Of a stretch of DNA of 43,729 bases, positions 37,790-43,729 are shown in pieces. Source of the DNA: Modestobacter caceresii (GTDB taxonomy: Bacteria > Actinomycetota > Actinomycetes > Mycobacteriales > Geodermatophilaceae); contig NZ_JPMX01000091.1 in the NCBI RefSeq assembly GCF_000761485.1, positions 217,129-260,857 of the forward strand, in the 5' to 3' direction. Below the pieces are notes generated by a model. That model did no database searches. It had not been told where the DNA came from and saw only the letters and a program-made list of their open reading frames with translations. The position numbers and the translations under genes are program-made. Within the stretch, counting starts at the first letter, position 1, and each line of letters starts with the position of its first letter.

Positions 37790-38236
37790 ATGCGGGTCGC
37801 GGTCCTGGTGTACGGCGTGCTGTACGTCGTCATCGAGGTCGTCGGCCACCAGTTGGAGCAGGTCAGCTGGCCCGAGCTCACGCCCCTGGACGTCGCGACC
37901 GCGCTGACCAACGCCTTCCTGACCGTCGCCGTGCTCGTCGCGGTGTTGGTGGGGATCGACCTCGCCGGACACCGCTGGCGCCGCCACCTGCGGACGGTCG
38001 CGCAGGAACGGGCCCGGCTGGCGCTCGAGGAGTGGGCGGCCCCCGAGCCGCTGACCGTGCAGGCCTGGCGGCCGGGGCCGCTCGCGCTGCCCGCTGCCCC
38101 ACCCCGTCCGACGGGGAGGACCAGGAGCGGCCCGGCTCAGGAGAACTGCACGTCAGATGCCTACGCACCGAACGCGTACGCCCGCCAGGCCTGGTCCGAG
38201 GACGCCGCCCGGGACGCCTCCGGACGGCTGCTCTGA
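37790..38236 (+). CDS. Small membrane protein with disordered tail, 148 residues
   Basis: I do not recognise this protein. Two hydrophobic segments span about 3-19 (VAVLVYGVLYVVIEVVG) and 40-60 (AFLTVAVLVAVLVGIDLAG). A basic helix follows (HRWRRHLRTVAQERARLALEEW), then a Pro/Ala-rich disordered tail to the end. A strong Shine-Dalgarno, GGAGGAG, precedes the ATG at 37790. The second half is likely cytoplasmic. It is followed by the cold-shock gene on the same strand. Confidence 0.75.
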   Translation: MRVAVLVYGVLYVVIEVVGHQLEQVSWPELTPLDVATALTNAFLTVAVLVAVLVGIDLAGHRWRRHLRTVAQERARLALEEWAAPEPLTVQAWRPGPLALPAAPPRPTGRTRSGPAQENCTSDAYAPNAYARQAWSEDAARDASGRLL

Positions 38237-38312
38237 CCCTCCGCGTGACGGCCCGGACCGGCTCGCCGGGGATCTTCTTGCCCCTGACCTCCCAAAGATC
38301 GCCGGAACCCGC

Positions 38313-38361
38313 TAGGGTCGTACTCGTCGGGAAGGCCCTGCGCATTGGCAGGACCCCGACG
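38313..38361 (+). promoter_or_regulatory. cspA promoter -10 (TAGGGT) and 5'-end hairpin
   Basis: TAGGGT at 38313-38318 would start RNA near 38325. From there CGTCGGG (38325-38331) pairs with CCCGACG (38355-38361), enclosing CCTGC/GCAGG (38337-38341 with 38348-38352). The leader is about 60 bases with AGGAG before the ATG. No good -35 is visible. Confidence 0.5.
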
Positions 38362-38385
38362 CACGACCTCAGCTAGGAGCGAGCA

Positions 38386-38589
38386 ATGCCCGAAGGAACA
38401 GTGAAGTGGTTCAACGCAGAGAAGGGGTTTGGCTTCGCCACCCCGGACGGCGGCGGCCCGGACGTCTTCGTCCACTACTCGGCCATCCAGACCAGCGGGT
38501 ACCGCTCGCTCGATGAGGGCCAGCGCATCTCGTTCGACATCGAGCAGGGCCAGAAGGGCCCGCAGGCGGCGAACGTCAACCCGGTCTGA
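38386..38589 (+). CDS. cspA: Cold-shock protein, CspA family
   Basis: This single-stranded nucleic-acid chaperone has 67 residues, the standard size. RNP1 is KGFGFATP and RNP2 is VFVHYSAI, after the start [18 protein letters not shown] insertion (PDGGGPD) follows RNP1. It unwinds RNA structure in the cold or during growth; many actinobacteria have several copies. The Shine-Dalgarno AGGAG is 7 bases upstream of the ATG. The 5' leader can fold at its very end. A strong bidirectional hairpin follows. Confidence 0.96.
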   Translation: MPEGTVKWFNAEKGFGFATPDGGGPDVFVHYSAIQTSGYRSLDEGQRISFDIEQGQKGPQAANVNPV

Positions 38590-38630
38590 TCTCCAGACCG
38601 AGGAGCTGAACGCAGCCCTCTCGAACCACC

Positions 38631-38670
38631 GACAGTGCCCCCGCCCGGGAAACCGGACGGGGGCACTGTC
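38631..38670. terminator. Strong hairpin between convergent cspA and minus-strand gene
   Basis: A perfect 13-bp stem (GACAGTGCCCCCG at 38631 with its complement ending 38670) continues after one mismatch into CCGG-GAAA-CCGG. No T tract follows. Confidence 0.8.
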
Positions 38671-38687
38671 GCGTCCGGCCCCGGTGG

Positions 38688-39146
38688 TCAGCGCGCCCGG
38701 GGCACGTACCCGCCGATCAGGGCGGACATCAGCAACGCCCCGTCGTCGGGCCCGATCGCAGCCGCGGCGTCGGCGAAGGCCCGCCAGCGCTCCCGCTCCA
38801 CGTCGGTCATCGCGCTGGCAGCCCGGGCGCCGGCCTGCTCCAGCAGGCGGTCCCACTCGCTCTGCGGCGTGGGCCACAGACCGGTGAGCCGGCGGGCCTC
38901 CCCCGAGACGGCGGTGAACCGGACGATCTCGCCGGCGTGGTTGGTGAGCGCCTCGGCGTAGCCGGCGGTGACCAGCGCGTTGGCCGCGGAGACGACCTGC
39001 GGCTTGGGCAGGCCGCTGGCCGGCACGACCGCCCCGAGGTAGGGGGCGCTGCCGTGCGGCGGTTCGTCGATCAGCCGGACGATCGCCCGGAGTACGGGGA
39101 GATCGCGGGTGAACCAGGTGTCGGCCAGGGGCTGCGGGGTGCTCAT
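38688..39146 (-). CDS. Hypothetical protein, possible winged-helix, 152 residues
   Basis: The layout suggests a DNA-binding winged helix: DLPVLRAIVRLID, then LPKPQVVSAANALVTAGYAEAL, which could be the recognition and turn helices, then a beta wing (GEIVRFTAVSGEARRLTG). A C-terminal helical part (EWDRLLEQAGARAASAMTDVERERWRAFADAAAAI) ends GGYVPRAR. It could be a MarR-like or replication-type wHTH protein, but I cannot name it. A Shine-Dalgarno, GAGAGGA, is placed before the ATG at 39146. It is convergent with cspA and divergent from the secreted protein gene. Confidence 0.75.
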   Translation of the reverse strand: MSTPQPLADTWFTRDLPVLRAIVRLIDEPPHGSAPYLGAVVPASGLPKPQVVSAANALVTAGYAEALTNHAGEIVRFTAVSGEARRLTGLWPTPQSEWDRLLEQAGARAASAMTDVERERWRAFADAAAAIGPDDGALLMSALIGGYVPRAR

Positions 39147-39367
39147 GGGTCCTCTCGGCGGACGGCGGCGCCACCGGACGCGGCGCCGCGCCCACGGTAC
39201 GAGCACCGGACCAGGGCAGCGCGACCGCACGCCGCCGGTCACCCGACGGCTGCTTAGCGGGGCGAACTTCGTTACCGGATGTTGATCGACCCTTGCACTG
39301 GGCGATGACAGGATCGGAGTGTCCACCGCCCCGCACGCGAGCTCGCGCCGCCCGCCCGAGGAGACCC

Positions 39368-39895
39368 GTGTCCCGACGCAGCAGGCCCCGTGCCGTCGTC
39401 CTCGGCCCGGTCCTCGGCTCCCTCCTCGGTCTGACCCTCGCGGTGTCCACCGTCGGGCCGGCCGGCGCCGCGCCCACCTCCGGCTCCGACCCGCTGCCCG
39501 TGGTCGTCACCGCGACCGACGGGCTGAGCGAGCCCGGTGACCTCGCGGCCGACCCGGGCGCGACGGTCGCCGCTGACGCCGGACCCGCCGCGACGGTCAG
39601 CGACCCGTGGCCACTGCGGGAGGAGGAGCTGACCGTCCTCGGGACGGGGTTCTCGCCGGAGGAGAAGGTCACCGCCGAGCTGCCCGCGCGCCTCCGAGGG
39701 CAGCTCGGCACTGCCGTGGTCGGCCCGGACGGCACCGTCGCCATCCCCGTGCGGGCGCCGACGGCGCTGCAGGCCGGCGCGCACGAGGTGCTGCTGCGTG
39801 GCACCTCGGGTGCCACGGCGAGCACGAGCATCCAGCTCCGTCCGGTGGTCGAGGACCAGCTCACCCGGCTGGCCCGCTGGTGGCCGCGCGGCTGA
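39368..39895 (+). CDS. Secreted hypothetical protein, 175 residues
   Basis: The N-terminus is a Sec signal: MSRRSRPR, a hydrophobic core ([22 protein letters not shown]), then a probable cleavage after AGA-AP near residue 36. The mature part is beta-rich and acidic, with [25 protein letters not shown] and [29 protein letters not shown]. This resembles an immunoglobulin-like 'bigger-than-expected-signal' fold in which GTGF-x-P motifs recur (IPT-like). No enzyme motif is present. The GTG at 39368 with GAGGAG upstream gives a proper signal peptide; an ATG at 39293 would bury it. Confidence 0.75.
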   Translation: MSRRSRPRAVVLGPVLGSLLGLTLAVSTVGPAGAAPTSGSDPLPVVVTATDGLSEPGDLAADPGATVAADAGPAATVSDPWPLREEELTVLGTGFSPEEKVTAELPARLRGQLGTAVVGPDGTVAIPVRAPTALQAGAHEVLLRGTSGATASTSIQLRPVVEDQLTRLARWWPRG

Positions 39896-39971
39896 CCGCA
39901 GCCTCCGGCACCCGGCCGGGACGCCGCTGACCAGGGCGGCACGGGCCCCGGCACGGGTGGCGGAGCCGCCG

Positions 39972-39977
39972 TACCGT
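39972..39977 (+). promoter_or_regulatory. -10-like TACCGT for msrB
   Basis: TACCGT, 6 bases (GGGGTC), then ATG at 39984. Confidence 0.5.
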
Positions 39978-39983
39978 GGGGTC

Positions 39984-40403
39984 ATGACCACTTCCGCCCA
40001 CCAGCCCCAGGTCGTCAAAAGCGACGAGGAGTGGCGCGCCCAGCTGTCGCCGGAGGAGTACGCCGTGCTCCGCCAGGCGGGTACCGAGCGGCCGTGGACC
40101 GGTGAGTACGTCGACACCAAGGCGGTCGGCACCTACTCCTGCCGGGCCTGCGGCGCCGAGCTCTTCCGCTCCGAGACGAAGTTCGACTCGCACTGCGGCT
40201 GGCCGTCGTTCTACGAGCCGTCGGACCAGGACAACGTCGTCCTCCGCGACGACACGACCCTCGGGATGCGTCGCACCGAGGTCCTCTGCGGCAGCTGCCA
40301 CAGCCACCTCGGCCACGTCTTCGCCGACGCCCCCCAGACCCCCACCGGCGACCGCTACTGCATCAACTCCGTCAGCATCAAGCTGGACCCCGCCGACAGC
40401 TGA
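39984..40403 (+). CDS. msrB: Peptide-methionine (R)-S-oxide reductase (MsrB)
   Basis: MsrB reduces methionine-R-sulfoxide in oxidised proteins using thioredoxin. It has 139 residues, the single-domain size. Zinc is bound by two CxxC pairs, CRAC ([10 protein letters not shown]) and CGSC ([13 protein letters not shown]). The catalytic Cys is in [21 protein letters not shown] and the N-terminal [21 protein letters not shown] are family signatures. There is no export signal, so it is cytosolic. The ATG at 39984 follows TACCGT by 6 bases. It is followed by a 16-bp terminator hairpin and converges on hemQ, the same order as msrB-hemQ in M. tuberculosis (from memory). Confidence 0.96.
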   Translation: MTTSAHQPQVVKSDEEWRAQLSPEEYAVLRQAGTERPWTGEYVDTKAVGTYSCRACGAELFRSETKFDSHCGWPSFYEPSDQDNVVLRDDTTLGMRRTEVLCGSCHSHLGHVFADAPQTPTGDRYCINSVSIKLDPADS

Positions 40404-40421
40404 GCAGCACAGACCGAAGAC

Positions 40422-40461
40422 GACGAAGGCCCGTCCCCCACTGGTGGGACGGGCCTTCGTC
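40422..40461 (+). terminator. msrB terminator hairpin
   Basis: A perfect 16-bp stem has arms GACGAAGGCCCGTCCC (40422-40437) and its complement (40446-40461), with an 8-base loop. It starts 18 bases past the stop. Confidence 0.85.
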
Positions 40462-40556
40462 ATGCCGGACACGAGTCGGGAACGGCTTCGGTACGACCGG
40501 GCTACGAGTACGGACCCGCCGCTCTGTCGCGCCAGCGACCCCGCGGGACCCGGCGC

Positions 40557-40666
40557 GGGCCCGGAGGGTCCCGCCGGGAACCGCGGCCAGCGGCTCGGCG
40601 ATCCTGACGCGGGGCCCGGAGGGTCCCCGGCAGGACCGCCGGCAACGGCTCAGCGCAGCCTGGGCA
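40557..40666. repeat. Imperfect 55-bp tandem repeat in the msrB-hemQ gap
   Basis: Two units begin with GGGCCCGGAGGGTCCC at 40557 and 40612 and then diverge to roughly 70% identity. The 302-base gap (40404-40705) otherwise holds the msrB terminator and no gene I can support. Each unit can fold on itself; an upstream GCGGGACCC also pairs with GGGTCCCGC. Confidence 0.6.
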
Positions 40667-40705
40667 CGGCTCCTGGCCGCGGTGTCGTCCGGAGGACGAC
40701 CATCG

Positions 40706-41422
40706 TCAAGGCAGATCAGCCACCAGCTCTGCGACCTGCTTGCGGGTGCCGGTGTAGAACGGCACCTCCTCGCGCACGTGCCGGCGGGCCCGGCTGGCGC
40801 GCAGGTCGCGCATCAGGTCGACGATGCGGTGCAGTTCGTCGGCCTCGAAGGCGAGCATCCACTCGTAGTCGCCGAGCCCGAACGAGGAGACGGTGTTGGC
40901 CCGTACGTCGGGGTAGGGCCGGGCCTGCATGCCGTGCTCCTTGAGCATGTCCCGCCGCTCCTCCTCGGGGAGCAGGTACCACTCGTAGGAGCGCACGAAC
41001 GGGTAGACGCAGACGAAGCGGCGCGGCTCCTCGTCGGCGAGGAACGCCGGCACGTGGCTCCGGTTGAACTCGGCGGGGCGGTGCAGCGCCATCTGCGACC
41101 AGACGGGCTCGAGGCGGCGGCCCAGGGTGGTGCGGCGGAACCGGCCGTAGGCCTCCTGCAGCGCCTCCGGGGTCTCGGCGTGCCACCAGATCATCAAGTC
41201 GGCGTCGGCGCGCAGACCGGCGACGTCGTACACGCCGCGGACGACGACGTCCTTGCCGGCCAGCTCCTCGAACAGCGCGGTGACCTCGTCGGCGGCAGCG
41301 CTGCGCTGGTCGTCGCCGAGCGGCCGGGCCAGTTTGAACACCGACCACATCGTGTAGCGGATGAGGGCGTTCAGCTCGTTCGCCCGCTTGCCGATGCTGC
41401 GCTCTTCGGTCTGCTCGCTCAT
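40706..41422 (-). CDS. hemQ: Coproheme decarboxylase HemQ
   Basis: HemQ (chlorite-dismutase family) decarboxylates coproheme to heme b, the last step of the coproporphyrin-dependent pathway of monoderms. It has 238 residues, normal size. [13 protein letters not shown] is the N-terminal signature. The catalytic Tyr is in [10 protein letters not shown] (Y140) and the proximal heme-ligand His in [11 protein letters not shown] (H163). [12 protein letters not shown] and the C-terminal PFYTGTR also match. The Arg essential for chlorite dismutation is not in the expected setting, supporting heme synthesis over chlorite use. The ATG at 41422 is preceded by CACAAT, then GAGGAC, which may act as -10 or as ribosome site. 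hemY and hemE lie upstream on the same strand, separated by dps. Confidence 0.95.
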   Translation of the reverse strand: MSEQTEERSIGKRANELNALIRYTMWSVFKLARPLGDDQRSAAADEVTALFEELAGKDVVVRGVYDVAGLRADADLMIWWHAETPEALQEAYGRFRRTTLGRRLEPVWSQMALHRPAEFNRSHVPAFLADEEPRRFVCVYPFVRSYEWYLLPEEERRDMLKEHGMQARPYPDVRANTVSSFGLGDYEWMLAFEADELHRIVDLMRDLRASRARRHVREEVPFYTGTRKQVAELVADLP

Positions 41423-41545
41423 GTCCTCATTGTGGACCGCCGGTCCGTGGGGCGGTGCGGGACGTCGGTCCACCCGGACCGTGAGGCACGACACGGGCGT
41501 GCACGTCCCTCCGGGGACCGGGAACACCAGCCTCAGTCTGGATCT

Positions 41546-41560
41546 TGTACCGGACGTACA
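41546..41560 (+). promoter_or_regulatory. Inverted repeat upstream of dps, possible operator
   Basis: TGTAC-CGGAC-GTACA, perfect 5-base arms spaced by 5, centred about 33 bases before the dps ATG and hence near its probable promoter. The regulator is unknown; it does not fit the IdeR or LexA boxes I know. Confidence 0.4.
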
Positions 41561-41585
41561 CCTTCCCGACCGTAGGAGGAACAGC

Positions 41586-42056
41586 ATGGCCGTGATCGAG
41601 AGCCCGTTGTCCGAGGACGTCCAGAAGGTCACCGGCGAGGCGCTGCAGGGTGCCGTCGTCGACCTGATCGACCTGAGCCTGATCGGCAAGCAGGTGCACT
41701 GGACGCTGGTGGGCCGCAACTTCCGCAGCATCCACCTGCAGCTGGACGACGTCGTCGCCACTGCCCGCGAGTACCAGGACACCGCCGCCGAGCGGGCCGC
41801 CGCGATCGGCGTGCTGCCCGACGGCCGCGCCGGCACCGTGCAGGCCAGCGGCATCCCCCAGCCGCCGGTGGAGTGGGTGCACGCCGACGACGCGATCCGC
41901 TACTTCGTCGACGTCTTCACCCTGATCGTGGCCCGGATGCGCGACCGCATCGAGGCCACCGAGGACGACGAGGTCACCCAGGACCTGATCATCGAGATCA
42001 CCGGGGCGCTGGAGAAGCACCACTGGATGTGGCAGGCCGAGGCAGCGCAGAACTGA
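41586..42056 (+). CDS. dps: Dps-type DNA-binding ferritin
   Basis: Dps is a 12-mer that oxidises Fe2+ with peroxide, stores iron and shields DNA. It has 156 residues. The shared ferroxidase site between subunits is complete: HWTLVG (H38, W39), H50 and D54 in [10 protein letters not shown]65 and E69 in [23 protein letters not shown] closes the last helix. No Lys-rich DNA-binding tail is present at either end, so DNA binding may be weak. A strong Shine-Dalgarno, AGGAGGA, lies before the ATG at 41586. It is set between hemQ and hemY on the opposite strand, where other actinobacteria have no gene. An inverted repeat upstream may be an operator. Confidence 0.95.
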   Translation: MAVIESPLSEDVQKVTGEALQGAVVDLIDLSLIGKQVHWTLVGRNFRSIHLQLDDVVATAREYQDTAAERAAAIGVLPDGRAGTVQASGIPQPPVEWVHADDAIRYFVDVFTLIVARMRDRIEATEDDEVTQDLIIEITGALEKHHWMWQAEAAQN

Positions 42057-42071
42057 GTCCGCTGCACTTCC

Positions 42072-42113
42072 CACCGGAGGCCGGCACCCCGAGCGGGGTG
42101 CCGGCCTCCGGTG
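42072..42113. terminator. 19-bp hairpin between convergent dps and hemY
   Basis: A perfect 19-bp stem has arms 42072-42090 and 42095-42113 with a GAGC loop. It starts 16 bases past the dps stop and ends 17 bases before the hemY stop. Bidirectional. Confidence 0.85.
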
Positions 42114-42129
42114 CGTCGGGCGGTGCCAG

Positions 42130-43503
42130 CTAGCCCAGCGCCTGGACCGCCCGGCGTGCGTCACGGATGCAGGCCGGCACGCCGACACCGCCGTAGGCCG
42201 CCCCGGCCACGGCGAGCCCCGGGACGGCGTCGACCGCGGACCTGATCGCGGTGACCCGCTGCGGGTGCCCGACCAGGTACTGCGGGAGCCCGTCGACCCA
42301 GCGGACCAGCTCGGTCTGCACCGGCTCAGGCCGCCCCAGATCGAGCAGCTCGGCGACGTCGGCGACCACGGCGGCGGTGAGCTCGGCGTCGTCCCGCTGC
42401 AGGGCGGCGTCGTCGCCGAACCGGCCCACCGACGACCGGACCCGGAGCACCGGAGCGCCGTCGGGGCCGGACAGGTGCGGCCACTTGGACGAGGAGACGG
42501 TGACGCCCTTGACCAGCCGGCCGGTCACCGGCGGCACGAGCAACCCCGAACCGGCCGCGACCGGCTGGTCGGGGAAGGCCATGGCGACCACGGCCATCGA
42601 CGCGTACGGGATCTCCTGCAGCGGCTGCACGGCATCGGGGGCGACGTCGGCGAGCAGCCGGGCGGCCGGACCGGCCGGGGTGGCCAGCACGACGGCGTCG
42701 GCGATCAGCGTCCCGCCGCCGTCGACGTCCAGCTCGAAGCCGGCGGGGGTGCGGCGCAGCGCCGTGACCCGGGTGTCCAGCCGCACCTCGGCGCCCGAGG
42801 CACGCACCAGGGCGTCGGGCAGCGAGCCGATGCCGTCGCGGACCGTGACGAACACCGGGCCGTCGACGTCGCCGCGGCTGCGGGCTCCGGCGTCCCGGGC
42901 GGCGACGGCGGCCCCCAGCAGGGAGGTGGCAGCCGGCAGCTCGGCGGCGAGCGCGGGCATGGTGGCGGCGAGGGAGAGGTCGTCGGGGCGACCGGCGTAG
43001 ACACCGCCGAGCAGCGGCTCGACGAGCCGGTCGACGACCTCGTCGCCGAGCCGCTCTCGCAGCAGGCCGCCGACGGAGACGTCGCCGTCCAGTCGCAGCG
43101 GGGGCAGTTCCGCCTCGGCCCGCACCCGGGCGACCCCGGCCGGGGTCAGCACGCCGTCGAGGCCGTCGGCGGTCGTCGGCACGCCCTGGAGCGTGCCGGC
43201 CGGGAGCGGGAACCGGCCCTCGGGCAGCACGATGGCGGCCTGGGTGGTCTGCGCCGGCACCAGCTGGTCGGCCAGGCCGAGCTGCTCGATCAGCTCGACC
43301 GCCTCGGGCACCCGGGCGAGCACCGCCTCGGGGCCGGTGTCGTACCAGCGACCGGCGAGGTCGACCCGGTCCAGCTTGCCGCCGATGCGGCCGCCGGCCT
43401 CCAGGACGACGACCTCGCCGTCCGGGTGGGCGCGGTGCCACTCGAACGCCGCGCTGAGCCCGGTGATCCCGGCGCCCACGACGACCAGCTGGGGCGCGCT
43501 CAT
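42130..43503 (-). CDS. hemY: Coproporphyrinogen III / protoporphyrinogen oxidase (HemY/CgoX)
   Basis: This FAD-dependent oxidase has 457 residues. The dinucleotide fold is [16 protein letters not shown] at the N-terminus with [14 protein letters not shown] (the second glycine patch) and [11 protein letters not shown]. Family motifs [33 protein letters not shown] and the C-terminal [20 protein letters not shown] are present. With HemQ in the same locus, coproporphyrinogen III rather than protoporphyrinogen is the likely substrate, so HemY would be CgoX. Its ATG overlaps the hemE TGA (ATGA at 43500-43503), so hemE-hemY translation is coupled. Confidence 0.95.
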   Translation of the reverse strand: MSAPQLVVVGAGITGLSAAFEWHRAHPDGEVVVLEAGGRIGGKLDRVDLAGRWYDTGPEAVLARVPEAVELIEQLGLADQLVPAQTTQAAIVLPEGRFPLPAGTLQGVPTTADGLDGVLTPAGVARVRAEAELPPLRLDGDVSVGGLLRERLGDEVVDRLVEPLLGGVYAGRPDDLSLAATMPALAAELPAATSLLGAAVAARDAGARSRGDVDGPVFVTVRDGIGSLPDALVRASGAEVRLDTRVTALRRTPAGFELDVDGGGTLIADAVVLATPAGPAARLLADVAPDAVQPLQEIPYASMAVVAMAFPDQPVAAGSGLLVPPVTGRLVKGVTVSSSKWPHLSGPDGAPVLRVRSSVGRFGDDAALQRDDAELTAAVVADVAELLDLGRPEPVQTELVRWVDGLPQYLVGHPQRVTAIRSAVDAVPGLAVAGAAYGGVGVPACIRDARRAVQALG

Positions 43504-43729
43504 CTCGCGGTGAGCTCGTGCACCAGCTCCACGACGTGGGTCAGCACGCCGGGGTCGGTGTCCGGCAGGACGCCGTGGCCGAGGTTGAACACGTGCCCGC
43601 GGGCGGCCCGGCCCTGCTCGACGATGCGGCGGACCTCGCGGTCGACGGTCTCCCGGTCGGCCAGCAGGACGGCGGGGTCGAGGTTGCCCTGCAGCGAGTA
43701 CCCGGGTCCGACACGGCGGGGGGGGGCGG
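43500..43729 (-). CDS. hemE: Uroporphyrinogen decarboxylase (HemE), 5' part missing
   Basis: Only the last 75 or so codons are in the window. [23 protein letters not shown], shown by its core LQGNLDP, and [18 protein letters not shown] are diagnostic of the C-terminal end of HemE, which turns uroporphyrinogen III into coproporphyrinogen III. The stop overlaps the start of hemY. The outermost bases include nine G in a row, giving Pro-Pro where the family usually has Ala-Ala. That is probably poor sequence at a contig end, not biology. Confidence 0.93.
   Translation of the reverse strand, partial: APPRRVGPGYSLQGNLDPAVLLADRETVDREVRRIVEQGRAARGHVFNLGHGVLPDTDPGVLTHVVELVHELTAR

Noticed and set aside
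38278-38318. TTGCCC as -35 of the cspA promoter
   Set aside because: 29 bases from TAGGGT, far outside the working range.

Overview
The window is a very GC-rich chromosomal segment from an actinobacterium. Codons end almost always in G or C, many genes start with GTG, and about a third of the genes start 6-8 bases downstream of a TANNNT hexamer, as expected of leaderless mRNAs. Gene content and protein style fit Geodermatophilaceae or close relatives (Blastococcus, Geodermatophilus, Modestobacter); that placement is inference, since no 16S or marker comparison was possible. The segment reads as ordinary chromosome: I see no insertion sequence, prophage, CRISPR array, tRNA or rRNA.

Region 1 (1-19752) is a nucleotide-excision-repair neighbourhood. 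uvrC (cut by the window start), uvrA and uvrB all lie on the minus strand, interleaved with an alpha/beta hydrolase, an amidase, a metallo-beta-lactamase-fold hydrolase, two overlapping genes of unknown function, an S9 peptidase, an MFS transporter, an imidazolonepropionase-like amidohydrolase and two tandem TerC-family membrane proteins. The first TerC gene has a 5' leader that matches the yybP-ykoY manganese riboswitch. Its 3' strand is also a perfect complement of the gene's Shine-Dalgarno sequence.

Region 2 (19753-30476) makes trehalose from glycogen or maltodextrin: treX/glgX and treY overlap by four bases, and treZ lies 3.2 kb further on. They are separated by a three-gene MacAB-like exporter on the opposite strand. 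A RibD_C-type reductase follows treZ directly.

Region 3 (30532-38236) holds an Imm-5-like protein, a DUF222/HNH endonuclease with a near-consensus LexA box, an ATP-dependent DNA ligase of the LigC type, a TAP-like secreted hydrolase lipoprotein, a stand-alone LigD-type primase-polymerase, and two membrane proteins. One of these carries a proline-rich PWPDxDLPS repeat. Ligase plus primase-polymerase form a likely short-patch repair pair.

Region 4 (38386-43729) holds a cold-shock protein gene with a folded leader, msrB, and heme synthesis by the coproporphyrin route (hemQ, hemY, start-truncated hemE), with dps set between hemQ and hemY. Several strong GC-rich hairpins separate convergent genes. 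Taken together, DNA repair, manganese handling, trehalose, Dps iron storage and methionine-sulfoxide repair make this a stress-tolerance-rich stretch, in keeping with a desiccation- and radiation-resistant soil or rock organism (inference).
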